Source of the DNA: Roseiconus lacunae
Lineage (GTDB): Bacteria; Planctomycetota; Planctomycetia; Pirellulales; Pirellulaceae
NCBI RefSeq assembly: GCF_008312935.1
Contig: NZ_VSZO01000053.1
Span: 248,001-312,000 of the forward strand
Reading direction: 5' to 3'
Length of the DNA stretch: 64,000 nt
Shown one piece after another: positions 17,994-26,214 of the stretch (position 1 is the stretch's first letter; every line of letters starts with the position of its first letter). The notes under the pieces were generated by a model that was not told where the DNA came from, made no database searches, and was given only the letters and a program-made list of their open reading frames with translations. The position numbers and the translations under genes were made by a program.

Positions 17994-18337
17994 ATTTGAC
18001 ACCGAATTCGCATCAAGCAGCCTCGGTTCACGGCGAACGTCGTTCAAATACTGAAGTCGGGGGCAGGCGACCAAGATTTCAAGTTAGCTTGTCATTGATG
18101 TTGTTATTGATGGTGGTGTTCGCGTTTATTTCGGCTGCGTTGTTCTATGCGGCTCGCGTTCCGATGATCCGCGAAGAGTTAAGCGTTTTGTTGTACGGTG
18201 AAGCTCGTGATGGTGGAGAAGACGTCGGACGCTTGGCACATCGGGCGTTCATCATGTTCACCTTTACCTCGCCGCTATTGCTCGCCGGAATGCTGTCGCT
18301 AATGGTCACGGTCATCAATTGGCTCAGCCGACGATAA
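17990..18337 (+). CDS. Small membrane protein, 115 residues
   Basis: The ATG at 17990 overlaps the upstream stop in an ATGA arrangement, which fixes the start; a longer frame runs back into the upstream gene. Two transmembrane helices are clear: a SLMLLLMVVFAFISAALFYA-type helix at about residues 34-55 and a TSPLLLAGMLSLMVTVI-type helix near 92-112. The C-terminus is LSRR. No family recognised. Translational coupling with the six-helix protein suggests a shared complex. Confidence 0.75.
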   Translation: MNLTPNSHQAASVHGERRSNTEVGGRRPRFQVSLSLMLLLMVVFAFISAALFYAARVPMIREELSVLLYGEARDGGEDVGRLAHRAFIMFTFTSPLLLAGMLSLMVTVINWLSRR

Positions 18338-18375
18338 TCGAGGCCGCCCGCAGCCCAGGGGGCAAAGGAGATCGG

Positions 18376-19761
18376 GTGGACGTTTCAAAAGCAGAAATCG
18401 CATCGCAGTTAATTCCGGTCCTCGGTGATCAACGTGATTCCGCCGGAGACATCGAGCGTTTTGCGGAGAGCCTATTTGAAAAGCATTCCAGTTCCGTTCG
18501 AGTGCATTGGGGGCTTTCACAATCCGACATCAATCTGCCGCTGCAGCCGATCGTGTGGTATCGGTTGGGGTATCAGTGCATGGACCCTAGCATCAGGCTC
18601 GGACAAACGTTGGACTTTGCGGTCGGTGATTACTACCTGCAAGACTCCGGTTCGATGTTGGCCTTGGCCGCATGCGAAGCCGATCGGCCAATCGAAGTCG
18701 AAGCACCGAGGCGATTGATTTGCGATTTGTGTGCGGCGCCCGGTGGCAAAGCAACGGCGCTCCTTGAGAGCATCGGCGACGGATTCCTATTGGCCAACGA
18801 GCCGATTAAGTCTCGGGTCGCTCCGCTGGCATTCAATTTGGCTCGCACCGGTAGCAATCGCTATGCGATCAGTTCGATGGATCCGGAACGATTGGCTCAT
18901 CAACTGGGAGGCATCTTTGATTTGGTCGTGGTCGATGCACCTTGTAGTGGTCAGGCATTGCTGAGCAAGGGCAAGCAGACGTTGTCTTCGATCACGATAG
19001 CCCAGGTTGAACACAGCGCCGCGCGGGCGAGGCGGATTCTCCAATCGGCGTTCATGCTGCTTCGCCCAGGCGGACAACTTGTATTTAGCACCTGTACCTT
19101 TGCCGAGAGAGAAAACGAAGCTCAGATCGATTGGTTGATCGATGAGTTTCCTGCAATCCCAGATCCAGTTGATCGGCTATCTCCTTATCAAAGCGCACCG
19201 CGCCGACGAAGTCACGAAAACTCCCCAGAGAACGCATGCTGCTATCGGTTGTGGCCACACCGCGACCGATGCGCGGGAAGTTTTGCGGCTTCGGTGCGAT
19301 CCGATGTCGATGTTCCGAGTGTGGGAAGTTTTCGAGAACGTAAGTCAAAGGGAAAACGGAGAAAACAAAAACAGGGCACGGACATCGAACTCCCCGAAGC
19401 CGTTGCGACAATGATTGAAGCCAAAGAATTACGAATCGAAGAAGGCGAGGTCAACCTATGGGCGTGGCCCGCCGACGCGCCAAGTTGGGTGGAGGCAATA
19501 TCAATCTCCGGCCCTGAGCTTGCTTATCGAACCGGACGGACATGGAAACCTTCGCATCATTTGGCGAGACGTCGCGATTTGCAATTCATTGATTCACTCG
19601 AAGTCGACGAGGCCGACGCATGGCGATACCTTCGTGGAGAATCGATTCGTTGTGAAACAAATGGCTGGCGTGTGGTCTGCCATCGAGGGAGAGGCTTGGG
19701 GTGGATCAAGGCGTCCGGCGGCGTCGGCAAAAATCACCTTCCGCCGGCGGCGCGTTTCTGA
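18376..19761 (+). CDS. NOL1/NOP2/Sun (RsmF-type) RNA m5C methyltransferase
   Basis: I place the start at GTG 18376 because AAGGAG lies five bases upstream; an in-frame TTG at 18319 would add 19 residues that overlap the previous gene. The 461-residue product carries the SAM-binding motif LICDLCAAPGGKATALLES, the motif IV Cys in VVDAPCSGQ (about residue 190) and the catalytic TC in FSTCTFAERENEAQ (about 240). The two-cysteine arrangement is diagnostic of RsmB/RsmF-type 5-methylcytosine methyltransferases. The C-terminal third resembles the RsmF-type accessory (PUA-like) region. The rRNA or tRNA target cannot be told from sequence. Confidence 0.9.
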   Translation: MDVSKAEIASQLIPVLGDQRDSAGDIERFAESLFEKHSSSVRVHWGLSQSDINLPLQPIVWYRLGYQCMDPSIRLGQTLDFAVGDYYLQDSGSMLALAACEADRPIEVEAPRRLICDLCAAPGGKATALLESIGDGFLLANEPIKSRVAPLAFNLARTGSNRYAISSMDPERLAHQLGGIFDLVVVDAPCSGQALLSKGKQTLSSITIAQVEHSAARARRILQSAFMLLRPGGQLVFSTCTFAERENEAQIDWLIDEFPAIPDPVDRLSPYQSAPRRRSHENSPENACCYRLWPHRDRCAGSFAASVRSDVDVPSVGSFRERKSKGKRRKQKQGTDIELPEAVATMIEAKELRIEEGEVNLWAWPADAPSWVEAISISGPELAYRTGRTWKPSHHLARRRDLQFIDSLEVDEADAWRYLRGESIRCETNGWRVVCHRGRGLGWIKASGGVGKNHLPPAARF

Positions 19762-19770
19762 AACGGGCAA

Positions 19771-19790
19771 GCCGGATCTATGAGTCCGGC
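19771..19790 (+). terminator. Hairpin after the RNA methyltransferase
   Basis: GCCGGA and TCCGGC form a perfect 6-bp stem around an 8-base loop, 9 bases after the stop at 19761. There is no T tract, so it is only a possible terminator or mRNA 3'-end stabiliser. Confidence 0.4.
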
Positions 19791-20040
19791 GGGTGATTGA
19801 GCCAACCAAACCTCAAGGTGTGGCTGACCAGACGCTGTGATTTCGCCGCGACCGTACCTCGATCTAAATTCTGAGGGTCGCAAGCCGTGACGGGCATAGC
19901 ATGATCCACGTCCGACTGTTTTCCGTGAACCGCGCGGCGCGGACGCGGCCGTTTGCCAAACTCAACGCCGCTCCGCGCAGGAACTTTGTTGCCCGGAGGC
20001 GGGGGCCTTGGGGGCAGAATTGGCGTTCTGTTCGAGAAGG

Positions 20041-20211
20041 CTATTTGGTGAGGATCAGCTTGCCCTGGCGTGTCTTTCGCAGTCGGTAAATCTGTCCCGA
20101 GAATTCAATCCAAACCTCTTCCCCGCAGCGGGCGAGTTCTTCGAAGCGGACGATCTTCGGTAGCTCGATTTCGGGTGGGGGGCTGGGCGACGTTCGGTGT
20201 TCGTCGTGCAT
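20041..20211 (-). CDS. hemP: HemP/HmuP family heme-uptake protein
   Basis: This is a 56-residue protein starting at ATG 20211 (an upstream TTG at 20250 would add 13 residues). Its C-terminus, SGQIYRLRKTRQGKLILTK, is the HemP signature. In proteobacteria, small HemP/HmuP proteins are encoded next to heme receptor genes, and the Burkholderia/Bradyrhizobium members act as activators of heme-uptake genes. Here it stands alone, with no receptor or TonB genes in the window. The Fur-box match 67 bases upstream supports iron control. The proline-rich N-terminal tail is variable. Confidence 0.88.
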   Translation of the reverse strand: MHDEHRTSPSPPPEIELPKIVRFEELARCGEEVWIEFSGQIYRLRKTRQGKLILTK

Positions 20212-20277
20212 CGGGCGGGCAGGTGTTTGAATTGAATGGGGCGATGACAAGGCACGTGCACTCTAAAATATCCCTAA

Positions 20278-20292
20278 TGAAAATAATTCTCA
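20278..20292 (-). promoter_or_regulatory. Fur box upstream of hemP
   Basis: The 15 bases TGAAAATAATTCTCA match the 7-1-7 Fur consensus TGATAATNATTATCA at 12 of 14 defined positions. The site lies 67-81 bases before the hemP ATG on the minus strand, where a promoter is expected. The sequence is AT-rich in a GC-rich background. Repression by Fur with iron is inferred. Confidence 0.75.
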
Positions 20293-20406
20293 ATAGCATC
20301 ATGTCGTGTTGTTAGGTCACCTTTCCGTGGTGTCCACACCCGCTTAGACTGTGCCGGTCACTGTTTCTCGATCTTTTCCGCGTTTTAAGCCCGGTCAACC
20401 AAACGA

Positions 20407-21063
20407 ATGTCTGACGAACAGCCCCCCGAAGACGGGCAGCAAGGATCAGGGAATTCACAGAATCCGCCGCTGCGAGCCCGTGTTCCCGACCACGTTGCGG
20501 CGGGGGCGTACAGTACTGGGGCAATCGTGATGACCGGGCCGAGTGAATTCATTGTGGATTTTCTTCGGACGATCGGTCGGCCACACATCGTCGCTTCACG
20601 GGTCGTTATTCCGCATCAAGTGATGCCACAGTTGATCGAGGCTCTGCAAACGAACTTGGAAATTTACCGAAATCGATTTGGTGATCCGTTTACCCCGCAG
20701 CCCCAGCCAACCGATCCAGAGGCACGACGCCCAACTCCTCAAGAGATCTATGACGACTTGAAGCTTCCCGACGAAGTACTCAGTGGCACCTACGCCAACG
20801 GAGTGATGATCGGGCACGATCAGTTGGGATTTGGCCTCGATTTTTTGACCAGTTTCTTTCCGCAATCGGCGGTGAGTTCGCGTGTATTTGTGGCGGCGGG
20901 TCAGGTCCCGCGTCTTATCGATTCGCTCAAGGGTGCCGTGCGGCAATTGGAACAGCGCCGCCAGAACCCCAACATGAATCCACCTCAGCAGTCCGATGAC
21001 GATGCGGCACCGCCTACTCCGCCGGGTGGTGCTTCGAACGATCCCCCCGAATCCGACAAATAG
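20407..21063 (+). CDS. Tandem DUF3467 protein
   Basis: The 218-residue protein contains two copies of a DUF3467-like module: about residues 25-80 (YSTGAIVMTGPSEFIVDFL, ending with ASRVVIPHQVMPQLIEAL) and about 120-180 (YANGVMIGHDQLGFGLDFL, ending with SSRVFVAAGQVPRLIDSL). Both ends are rich in Pro, Gln and acidic residues and look disordered. DUF3467 is a small, poorly characterised domain; a duplicated form is unusual. The stop abuts the ATG of the maf gene with no gap, so the two are probably cotranscribed. Confidence 0.82.
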   Translation: MSDEQPPEDGQQGSGNSQNPPLRARVPDHVAAGAYSTGAIVMTGPSEFIVDFLRTIGRPHIVASRVVIPHQVMPQLIEALQTNLEIYRNRFGDPFTPQPQPTDPEARRPTPQEIYDDLKLPDEVLSGTYANGVMIGHDQLGFGLDFLTSFFPQSAVSSRVFVAAGQVPRLIDSLKGAVRQLEQRRQNPNMNPPQQSDDDAAPPTPPGGASNDPPESDK

Positions 21064-21747
21064 ATGGCAATCTCTGACCACCTTCCACTGATGCAAAGGT
21101 TACCTTCGGCAACTATCCCGGGTGGTTTGCCGTTGGTGTTGGCCAGCGGGTCGCCGCGCCGGGCTCAGCTGTTGAAGGCTGCTAGCTATCAATTCACCAT
21201 TGATCCTGCCGGCGCCGATGCCGAATGTGGGATGTGCAGTCGTGAGACGGCGCCCGAACTGGTGGCTCGATACGCGTTTCGAAAGGCTAAGGACGTTGCG
21301 ACTCGTCATCGTTCGGCAATGGTCCTGGCGGCCGATACTGTTGCCTCTGTCGCGGGGATGATCCTTGGTAAACCGAGTGATGAACTGCATGCCGAAGAGA
21401 TGCTTCGAACACTTAGTGGACGACGACACGACGTCTATACCGGTGTTTGCCTTTGGCGCACAAACGATCAGAGATGTTGTGTCGATGTGGTTCGGACTGA
21501 ATTGGTGATGGAAACCCTCACCGACAAAATGATTGAGGAATATCTGTCGTCGATGTTGTGGGAGGGCAAGGCGGGGGCCTTTGGTTACCAAGACGGGAAC
21601 GACTGGATACGCATTGTCGGCAAAGGCAGCGAGAGCAACGTCGTCGGTCTACCAATGGAACGACTGAAAGAATTGTTGGAAACATTCGATCAAATAGCCG
21701 AAACAATCGATACGGTAGGCCCAGAGATGCCTACATCAAACCAGTGA
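21064..21747 (+). CDS. maf: Maf-like nucleoside triphosphate pyrophosphatase
   Basis: The 227-residue protein has the Maf motifs LASGSPRRAQLL near residue 27, ADTV near 92, and KAGAFGYQD with GSESNVVGLPMERL toward the C-terminus. Maf proteins hydrolyse nucleoside triphosphates (dTTP, UTP or modified ones) to the monophosphate and pyrophosphate, and have been linked to septum inhibition and house-cleaning of nucleotides. The N-terminus carries about 20 extra residues before the conserved start. It directly follows the DUF3467 gene. Confidence 0.93.
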   Translation: MAISDHLPLMQRLPSATIPGGLPLVLASGSPRRAQLLKAASYQFTIDPAGADAECGMCSRETAPELVARYAFRKAKDVATRHRSAMVLAADTVASVAGMILGKPSDELHAEEMLRTLSGRRHDVYTGVCLWRTNDQRCCVDVVRTELVMETLTDKMIEEYLSSMLWEGKAGAFGYQDGNDWIRIVGKGSESNVVGLPMERLKELLETFDQIAETIDTVGPEMPTSNQ

Positions 21748-21813
21748 ATCCTGTTAAAGTTTGCGGGCAATCCGTTTGGGTTGCACCCAACTCGAAACGA
21801 TTGGTGCGAATTG

Positions 21814-22875
21814 ATGCTTCAACGGCTTGCCCCGTCCCACCTTTGGCGTCCTTCTTTACTGCCCGCTGACCGAGTGACCCATCTGTGGCGGTTGCTGCTG
21901 TTATTCGTCGGGCTTTGCGTTTCGCTTTCGTCTACTTCTGCACAGGCCCAGCAAACGAATTGGGCTGAGAAGATGTTCAAGACGACCGAGCACGATTTCC
22001 GTGCCGTCGGACGCGGGGCTAATTGCGAGTATTACTTCGAATTCACCAACTTGTACCAGGACGACGTCCATATCGCGGGCGTCCGATCAAGTTGTGGTTG
22101 CACGACGCCCACGGTTTCCAAGGATCTGTTGAAGTCGCGTGAAACTGGCGCGGTGATCGCAAAGTTCAACACGAGTAGCTTCATCGGGCAAAAGTCGGCA
22201 ACAATCACAGTCGTCATCGATCGCCCGTACTACGCCGAAGTCCGTTTGAAGGTCGAAGGCTACATTCGCACCGATATCACCTTTGATCCGCCGGAAGTTG
22301 CTTTCGGTGAGTTAAAGTCGGGCGAGGAATCCGAGCAAGACATCACGGTGACTCATACCGGCAACAGCAACTGGCAAATCACCGATGTTCGCAGTCACTG
22401 TGAGCACTTGCAGGTCAAGCTGGGGGCCCCGCAAAAATCACCCGGGACGGTCCGCTACCGAATGCGGGTGAAGGTATTGGAAACAATGCCGGAGGGAGAC
22501 GTTCGCGAGCAGTTGACGTTGATTAGCAACGACACGCGGTTCCCAACGACCGAGATGTCAGTCAACGGGCGAATCCGGCCGTCGTTGAGTGTCTCTCCGG
22601 CGGCGGTCAATCTGGGAACCAGCAAGCCGGGTGCTGTCGTGGAAAAACGCTTGGTCATCCGCGGGGAAGAGCCCTTTTCAATAACCGAAGTCGTTTGTGC
22701 GGATCAGCGATTCGAGTTTGATACCCCACCAGGCGAGAAAAAGTTGCACTTCGTCACGATGCGTTTCAAAGCGGGCGATGACGCCGATCAGGTCGGGCAG
22801 GAGATTCGGATCAATACTGACTTGAAAGGCGGTCGCAGTGTGAAGTGCGTCGCCACCGGCGCGATCGAAGGCTAA
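21814..22875 (+). CDS. Secreted DUF1573 protein
   Basis: The start chosen is ATG 21814; a TTG at 21781 is in frame but less likely. The 353-residue product has a late signal peptide (a Leu-rich core WRLLLLFVGLCVSLSS ending SAQAQQ). The mature part opens with the DUF1573 pattern EHDFRAVGRGANCEYYFEFT and SSCGCTTPTVS. Further beta-sandwich (Ig/ASH-like) units follow to the end. DUF1573 proteins are common exported proteins in planctomycetes and Bacteroidetes without a proven function; the CGCT motif may bind a metal or form a disulphide. Confidence 0.87.
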   Translation: MLQRLAPSHLWRPSLLPADRVTHLWRLLLLFVGLCVSLSSTSAQAQQTNWAEKMFKTTEHDFRAVGRGANCEYYFEFTNLYQDDVHIAGVRSSCGCTTPTVSKDLLKSRETGAVIAKFNTSSFIGQKSATITVVIDRPYYAEVRLKVEGYIRTDITFDPPEVAFGELKSGEESEQDITVTHTGNSNWQITDVRSHCEHLQVKLGAPQKSPGTVRYRMRVKVLETMPEGDVREQLTLISNDTRFPTTEMSVNGRIRPSLSVSPAAVNLGTSKPGAVVEKRLVIRGEEPFSITEVVCADQRFEFDTPPGEKKLHFVTMRFKAGDDADQVGQEIRINTDLKGGRSVKCVATGAIEG

Positions 22876-23221
22876 GAGAACGGCCGTCGGCGGTTCCATT
22901 GAAATTCAAGTTCGTAATCGATTCACCCGCAAGGGTTTCGTTCCAACTCGAGTTTCGGATTAGCCGCATGACGTTCGCCACGGTTTCGGTGCAATAGCCG
23001 GGACTATCTGCCATCTCCAGCTGATGAGCCGAACCCCAAGATTTGATCTAGATAGAGCACTTGGTATCGGATCGAAGCCGTTAATTTGTTCTCGTTGTAG
23101 CGTTTTGGACGCCATCAACCGCGAAGTCGGATGTCATGGGAGCGGCTACGTCTGAGTTTCATCGATCGTGATCCGATGAAACCCTATGTCGATTGAAGTT
23201 CCGTTTGACATAGGCGACTTG
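22876..23221. other. 346-bp spacer with one palindromic repeat copy
   Basis: No gene is seen. A full copy of the dispersed palindrome lies at 22958-23025. The rest is unique sequence that should hold the promoter of the 23222 gene. Confidence 0.45.
22958..23025 (+). repeat. Dispersed imperfect palindrome, copy 2
   Basis: The left arm starts GATTAGCCGCATGACGTTCG and continues CCACGG. The loop TTTCGGTGCAATA is shared with the copy at 26120-26185 (in complement). The right arm is degenerate but ends CAGCTGAT. Confidence 0.75.
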
Positions 23222-24274
23222 ATGTTACTTCGAAAACTAACCTTCGCGTTGGCTGTTGCGTCTGCATCGGTGGGTGTGGCCGCCGAGGGAAGGAAATCCT
23301 TGGCCGATAAGCATGGTCCTGCCGGGATCATGGGAGATCACCTTCACGAGCCCGGCGAGTGGATGGTGGAATACAAGTTCATGTTGATGTCGATGGAAGA
23401 TAACCTGATCGGCAAGGACAAGGTTTCAGATGCAGAGGCAATCGGGCCGCCAGGAATGCCTGCCGGGATCAACGTCGATGGTGTCATGACCAACGCCGGT
23501 GCCGCGCCGACGAACATGACAATGGAAATGCACATGTTACACGTCATGTACGGTTACAACGAAGACGTCACGTTGTATTCAATGCTGATGTTACCCAGCT
23601 TGACGATGGATCATATTCGCGGTGACATGAATCCAGCCGGTCGCGGATCATCGTTCACGACCCACAACAGTGGCTTTGGCGACACCTCGTTCGGTGCTTT
23701 GCTGCGAATGTACAGTGACGAATGCCAAGACTGGATCGCGAATCTCGGGTGCAGCGTTCCGACGGGCGACATCTATCGCGAGTCAACGATTCCGACCGGC
23801 GGCGCGGCTTCGCAGGCCCTGCCCTATCCGATGCGCCTAGGGAGCGGCACGTTCAACTTCAAGCCCGGTTTGACCTACAAGCGTTTTGGTGAGTGGTGGT
23901 CGTTGGGATACCAATTCCAAACCGATCTGCCGATCGGCCGAAACTACCGCGGCTATAGCGTCGGCGATGAGTTTCGTTTCAACAGTTGGACGAGCGTGCT
24001 CTTGACGGACAACTGGGCCGTTTCGCTACGCGGAGAACACTTGTGGCGAACCGCTTTTGACGGCGAAGACCCTGCGACCGCAAACATGGTGATCGCGACG
24101 AACGTCGAAGATTTCCGCGGCGGATACTGGTACAACATCGGGATCGGGACGCAGTTCATGAAAGCGGGGCACTACTTCAACTTTGAATTTGTCCCCACCG
24201 TCGCGCAAGACCTAGATGGGATCCAGCTCGAGACCGATTATTCGGTGATCGCGAGCTGGTCGAAAGCCTGGTAG
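23222..24274 (+). CDS. Probable outer-membrane beta-barrel (MetA/transporter-like)
   Basis: ATG 23222 gives a signal peptide, MLLRKLTFALAVASASVGVA, with an AA/EG-type cleavage; an in-frame upstream start at 23186 would bury it. The mature part begins with PAGIMGDHLHEPGEWMVEYK, typical of a family of putative outer-membrane transporters related to the MetA phenol-degradation group. It continues with alternating amphipathic strands ending in aromatics (SWSKAW at the C-terminus, compatible with barrel insertion). It is unusually rich in Met in the first 120 residues, which may hint at metal contact. 350 residues. Substrate unknown. Confidence 0.78.
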   Translation: MLLRKLTFALAVASASVGVAAEGRKSLADKHGPAGIMGDHLHEPGEWMVEYKFMLMSMEDNLIGKDKVSDAEAIGPPGMPAGINVDGVMTNAGAAPTNMTMEMHMLHVMYGYNEDVTLYSMLMLPSLTMDHIRGDMNPAGRGSSFTTHNSGFGDTSFGALLRMYSDECQDWIANLGCSVPTGDIYRESTIPTGGAASQALPYPMRLGSGTFNFKPGLTYKRFGEWWSLGYQFQTDLPIGRNYRGYSVGDEFRFNSWTSVLLTDNWAVSLRGEHLWRTAFDGEDPATANMVIATNVEDFRGGYWYNIGIGTQFMKAGHYFNFEFVPTVAQDLDGIQLETDYSVIASWSKAW

Positions 24275-24370
24275 CGTGTACGCCGACTGGGCCGAAGACG
24301 CAGGCCTTGGAAGAACAGCGAGGCCTGCAACGTCGGCTGAAAGACTGCGCCTTGGATTTCGGATCGGTTG

Positions 24371-25816
24371 TTAATTCTTCGAAGCGATCGAAGGTTTCGG
24401 AGCCGGATGCTGCGTTAAGAACGACCGCAGTTCGCGAACAACATCGTCGGAGTCACCGGCGAGATTCCTCGTCTCGAGTGGGTCGGCTTCGTAATCATAG
24501 AGTTCGTAATCGGTCGGTTCGGGATTCCGTTTCTTTGTCGATTCCCAAGCGACCAAACGGTAACGGTCGGTGCGGATCGCGCGACCAATACGGTTGGATC
24601 GTGGGTACACGTGAATGACGTGGTCGCGGAGCGAGTCTTGTTCACCGTTAATGACGGCGGATTGGTCGATTCCGTCGACCGCTTCCGGAGCCGGCAATCC
24701 TGCCAACGCAGACAAGGTTGGGTAGAGGTCGACGGTTTCAATCAACGCGTGACTGTGACGTGGCTTGCCCCCCAAATCTTTTGGGACGGAGATGATCAAC
24801 GGGATTCGAGCGGCTTGTTCATAGTTGGTGTGCTTGCACCACATTCCGTGATCACCGAGGTGCCAACCATGATCGCCCCATAGCACGACGATCGTGTTGT
24901 CACGTAGATCGAGTCGATCGAGTTCATTCAGCACGCGACCCACTTGTGCGTCCATGTAACTGGTCGCCGCATAGTATCCGTGGATCAGCTCTCGCTCGGT
25001 GGCGGGCTTAAGCGAGCCTTTTGATGGAATATCGCTGTAATTGCGCAGCTCGCCAAAATTCGTTTTCGCATAACTTGGCGCACCCTTGGGAGCTGACGTG
25101 ACCGTTGGCATTGGCAATTCCGCCGCGTCATATAGCTTCCAGTATTTCTCCGGAGCGACGAAAGGCAGGTGGGGTTTCACGAATCCGACCGCTATGAAGA
25201 ACGGCGTGTCCGTGCGCCCTGCGGCGGCGTTTAATCGTTTGATTGCCTCTCCGGCGGTTTGTCCATCGGGGTAGGCGTCGTCGTCCACTTCGGCACGTTC
25301 TGTCGCCGCGTAGCGAGTCTTGCCCTTTGATGTCTTGGGATTCGCCCGTGACGACTTCAATTGATATCCAGGGCCCTTGGGGTTCCAGTGTGCGACGGAC
25401 CAGGTCGCCGCATCGTCACCGTTTCCATGTCCACGATGGTAGATCTTTCCCATCCCTTCGGCCCGGTACCCGGCTGCTTGAAAATGCTGCCCCATCGTGA
25501 TCGCATCAGGGGCACCTTTACGGAAGTTGGTGCCTAGGTCATAGATGCCGAGCGTTTGGGGGCGGAGTCCGGTCATCAACGCGTTTCGTGAAGGCGCGCA
25601 AACAGCTTGGTTGCAGTACGCCGCATTGAACTGTATGCCACGCTTTGACAAGGCGTCGATATGCGGCGTCTGAGCGATCGAATCGCCATAGCAGCCGAGC
25701 GTCGGTTTAAGGTCATCGACGCAGATCAGCAGAACATTGGGGCGGTCTGCGGCAGAGGCTAAGCTACCGAGTAAATGAGCAACGAATAGCAGAGAAAAAC
25801 AGCAACGCACAATCAT
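24371..25816 (-). CDS. Secreted S1-family sulfatase (iduronate-2-sulfatase-like)
   Basis: The 481-residue protein has a signal peptide (cleavage near SLASAAD), then RPNVLLICVDDLKPTLGCYGD with the metal-binding Asp pair. The formylglycine motif is CAPSRNALMTGLRP (about residue 72). WGDHGWHLGDHGMWCKHT carries the second metal site. Cys in CxPSR must be oxidised to formylglycine by a separate maturase, which is not in the window. Architecture and length fit the iduronate-2-sulfatase-like group abundant in marine planctomycetes, which use them on sulfated algal polysaccharides. The substrate is inferred, not shown. Confidence 0.93.
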   Translation of the reverse strand: MIVRCCFSLLFVAHLLGSLASAADRPNVLLICVDDLKPTLGCYGDSIAQTPHIDALSKRGIQFNAAYCNQAVCAPSRNALMTGLRPQTLGIYDLGTNFRKGAPDAITMGQHFQAAGYRAEGMGKIYHRGHGNGDDAATWSVAHWNPKGPGYQLKSSRANPKTSKGKTRYAATERAEVDDDAYPDGQTAGEAIKRLNAAAGRTDTPFFIAVGFVKPHLPFVAPEKYWKLYDAAELPMPTVTSAPKGAPSYAKTNFGELRNYSDIPSKGSLKPATERELIHGYYAATSYMDAQVGRVLNELDRLDLRDNTIVVLWGDHGWHLGDHGMWCKHTNYEQAARIPLIISVPKDLGGKPRHSHALIETVDLYPTLSALAGLPAPEAVDGIDQSAVINGEQDSLRDHVIHVYPRSNRIGRAIRTDRYRLVAWESTKKRNPEPTDYELYDYEADPLETRNLAGDSDDVVRELRSFLTQHPAPKPSIASKN

Positions 25817-25917
25817 CAGAGATCTCGGGGGAGGTAGTAACGGGTGGGGCCGTTATTGTAACTTCCGCCGATGCGGGCGTAGGATTGTGGAGGCGTTGGT
25901 GACCTTTGTTGACGGGA

Positions 25918-25944
25918 ACCGTGGCTAACGCCATGCGGCTGATC
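25918..25944 (-). repeat. Dispersed palindrome, half copy 3a
   Basis: ACCGTGGCTAACGCCATGCG followed by GCTGATC is the complement of the left arm. A second half copy follows after four bases in the same direction, so the pair is a tandem of half elements. Confidence 0.75.
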
Positions 25945-25948
25945 GAGG

Positions 25949-25975
25949 GCCGTGGCTAATGCCATGCGGCCGATC
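25949..25975 (-). repeat. Dispersed palindrome, half copy 3b
   Basis: GCCGTGGCTAATGCCATGCG followed by GCCGATC differs from copy 3a at three positions. Confidence 0.72.
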
Positions 25976-26119
25976 CTTGAATGGAGTTGGAACGGAACAT
26001 TCGAGCGTCCGGCTCGGGAAAGAGCCCCTCACCGGGCCGGAGGCCCGACTCTCCCCGCGGGGAGCGTGAAGGCTGGGGGCGGGTGGTTGCGGCGACGCTT
26101 TGAAAGCACGGATTCGCGT

Positions 26120-26185
26120 CATCAGCCGACGAGCGTTAGCTCCGGTTATTGCACCGAAACCGTGGCGAACGCCATGCGGCTGATC
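26120..26185 (-). repeat. Dispersed palindrome, full copy 4
   Basis: This is the clearest full copy. ATCAGCCG at 26121 pairs with CGGCTGAT at the other end, and GCGTTAGC pairs with GCGAACGC with one mismatch, around the loop TATTGCACCGAA. Confidence 0.8.
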
Positions 26186-26188
26186 GGG

Positions 26189-26214
26189 AACCGTGGCTAT
26201 GCAGCGCGTTAGCT
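26189..26214 (-). repeat. Truncated palindrome copy overlapping the carA 3' end
   Basis: AACCGTGGCTATGCAGCGCG followed by TTAGCT resembles a shortened copy. It supplies the carA stop codon (TTA at 26209-26211 in this orientation). Confidence 0.5.

Larger units (their letters stand above)
25817..26208. other. 392-bp spacer packed with palindromic repeats
   Basis: No gene is seen. The spacer contains two half copies (25918-25944 and 25949-25975) and one full copy (26120-26185), with a truncated copy from 26189 running into the carA stop codon. A GC-rich stretch at about 26020-26090 includes GGAGGCCCGACTCTCCCCGC-type sequence without a clear structure. Confidence 0.5.
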
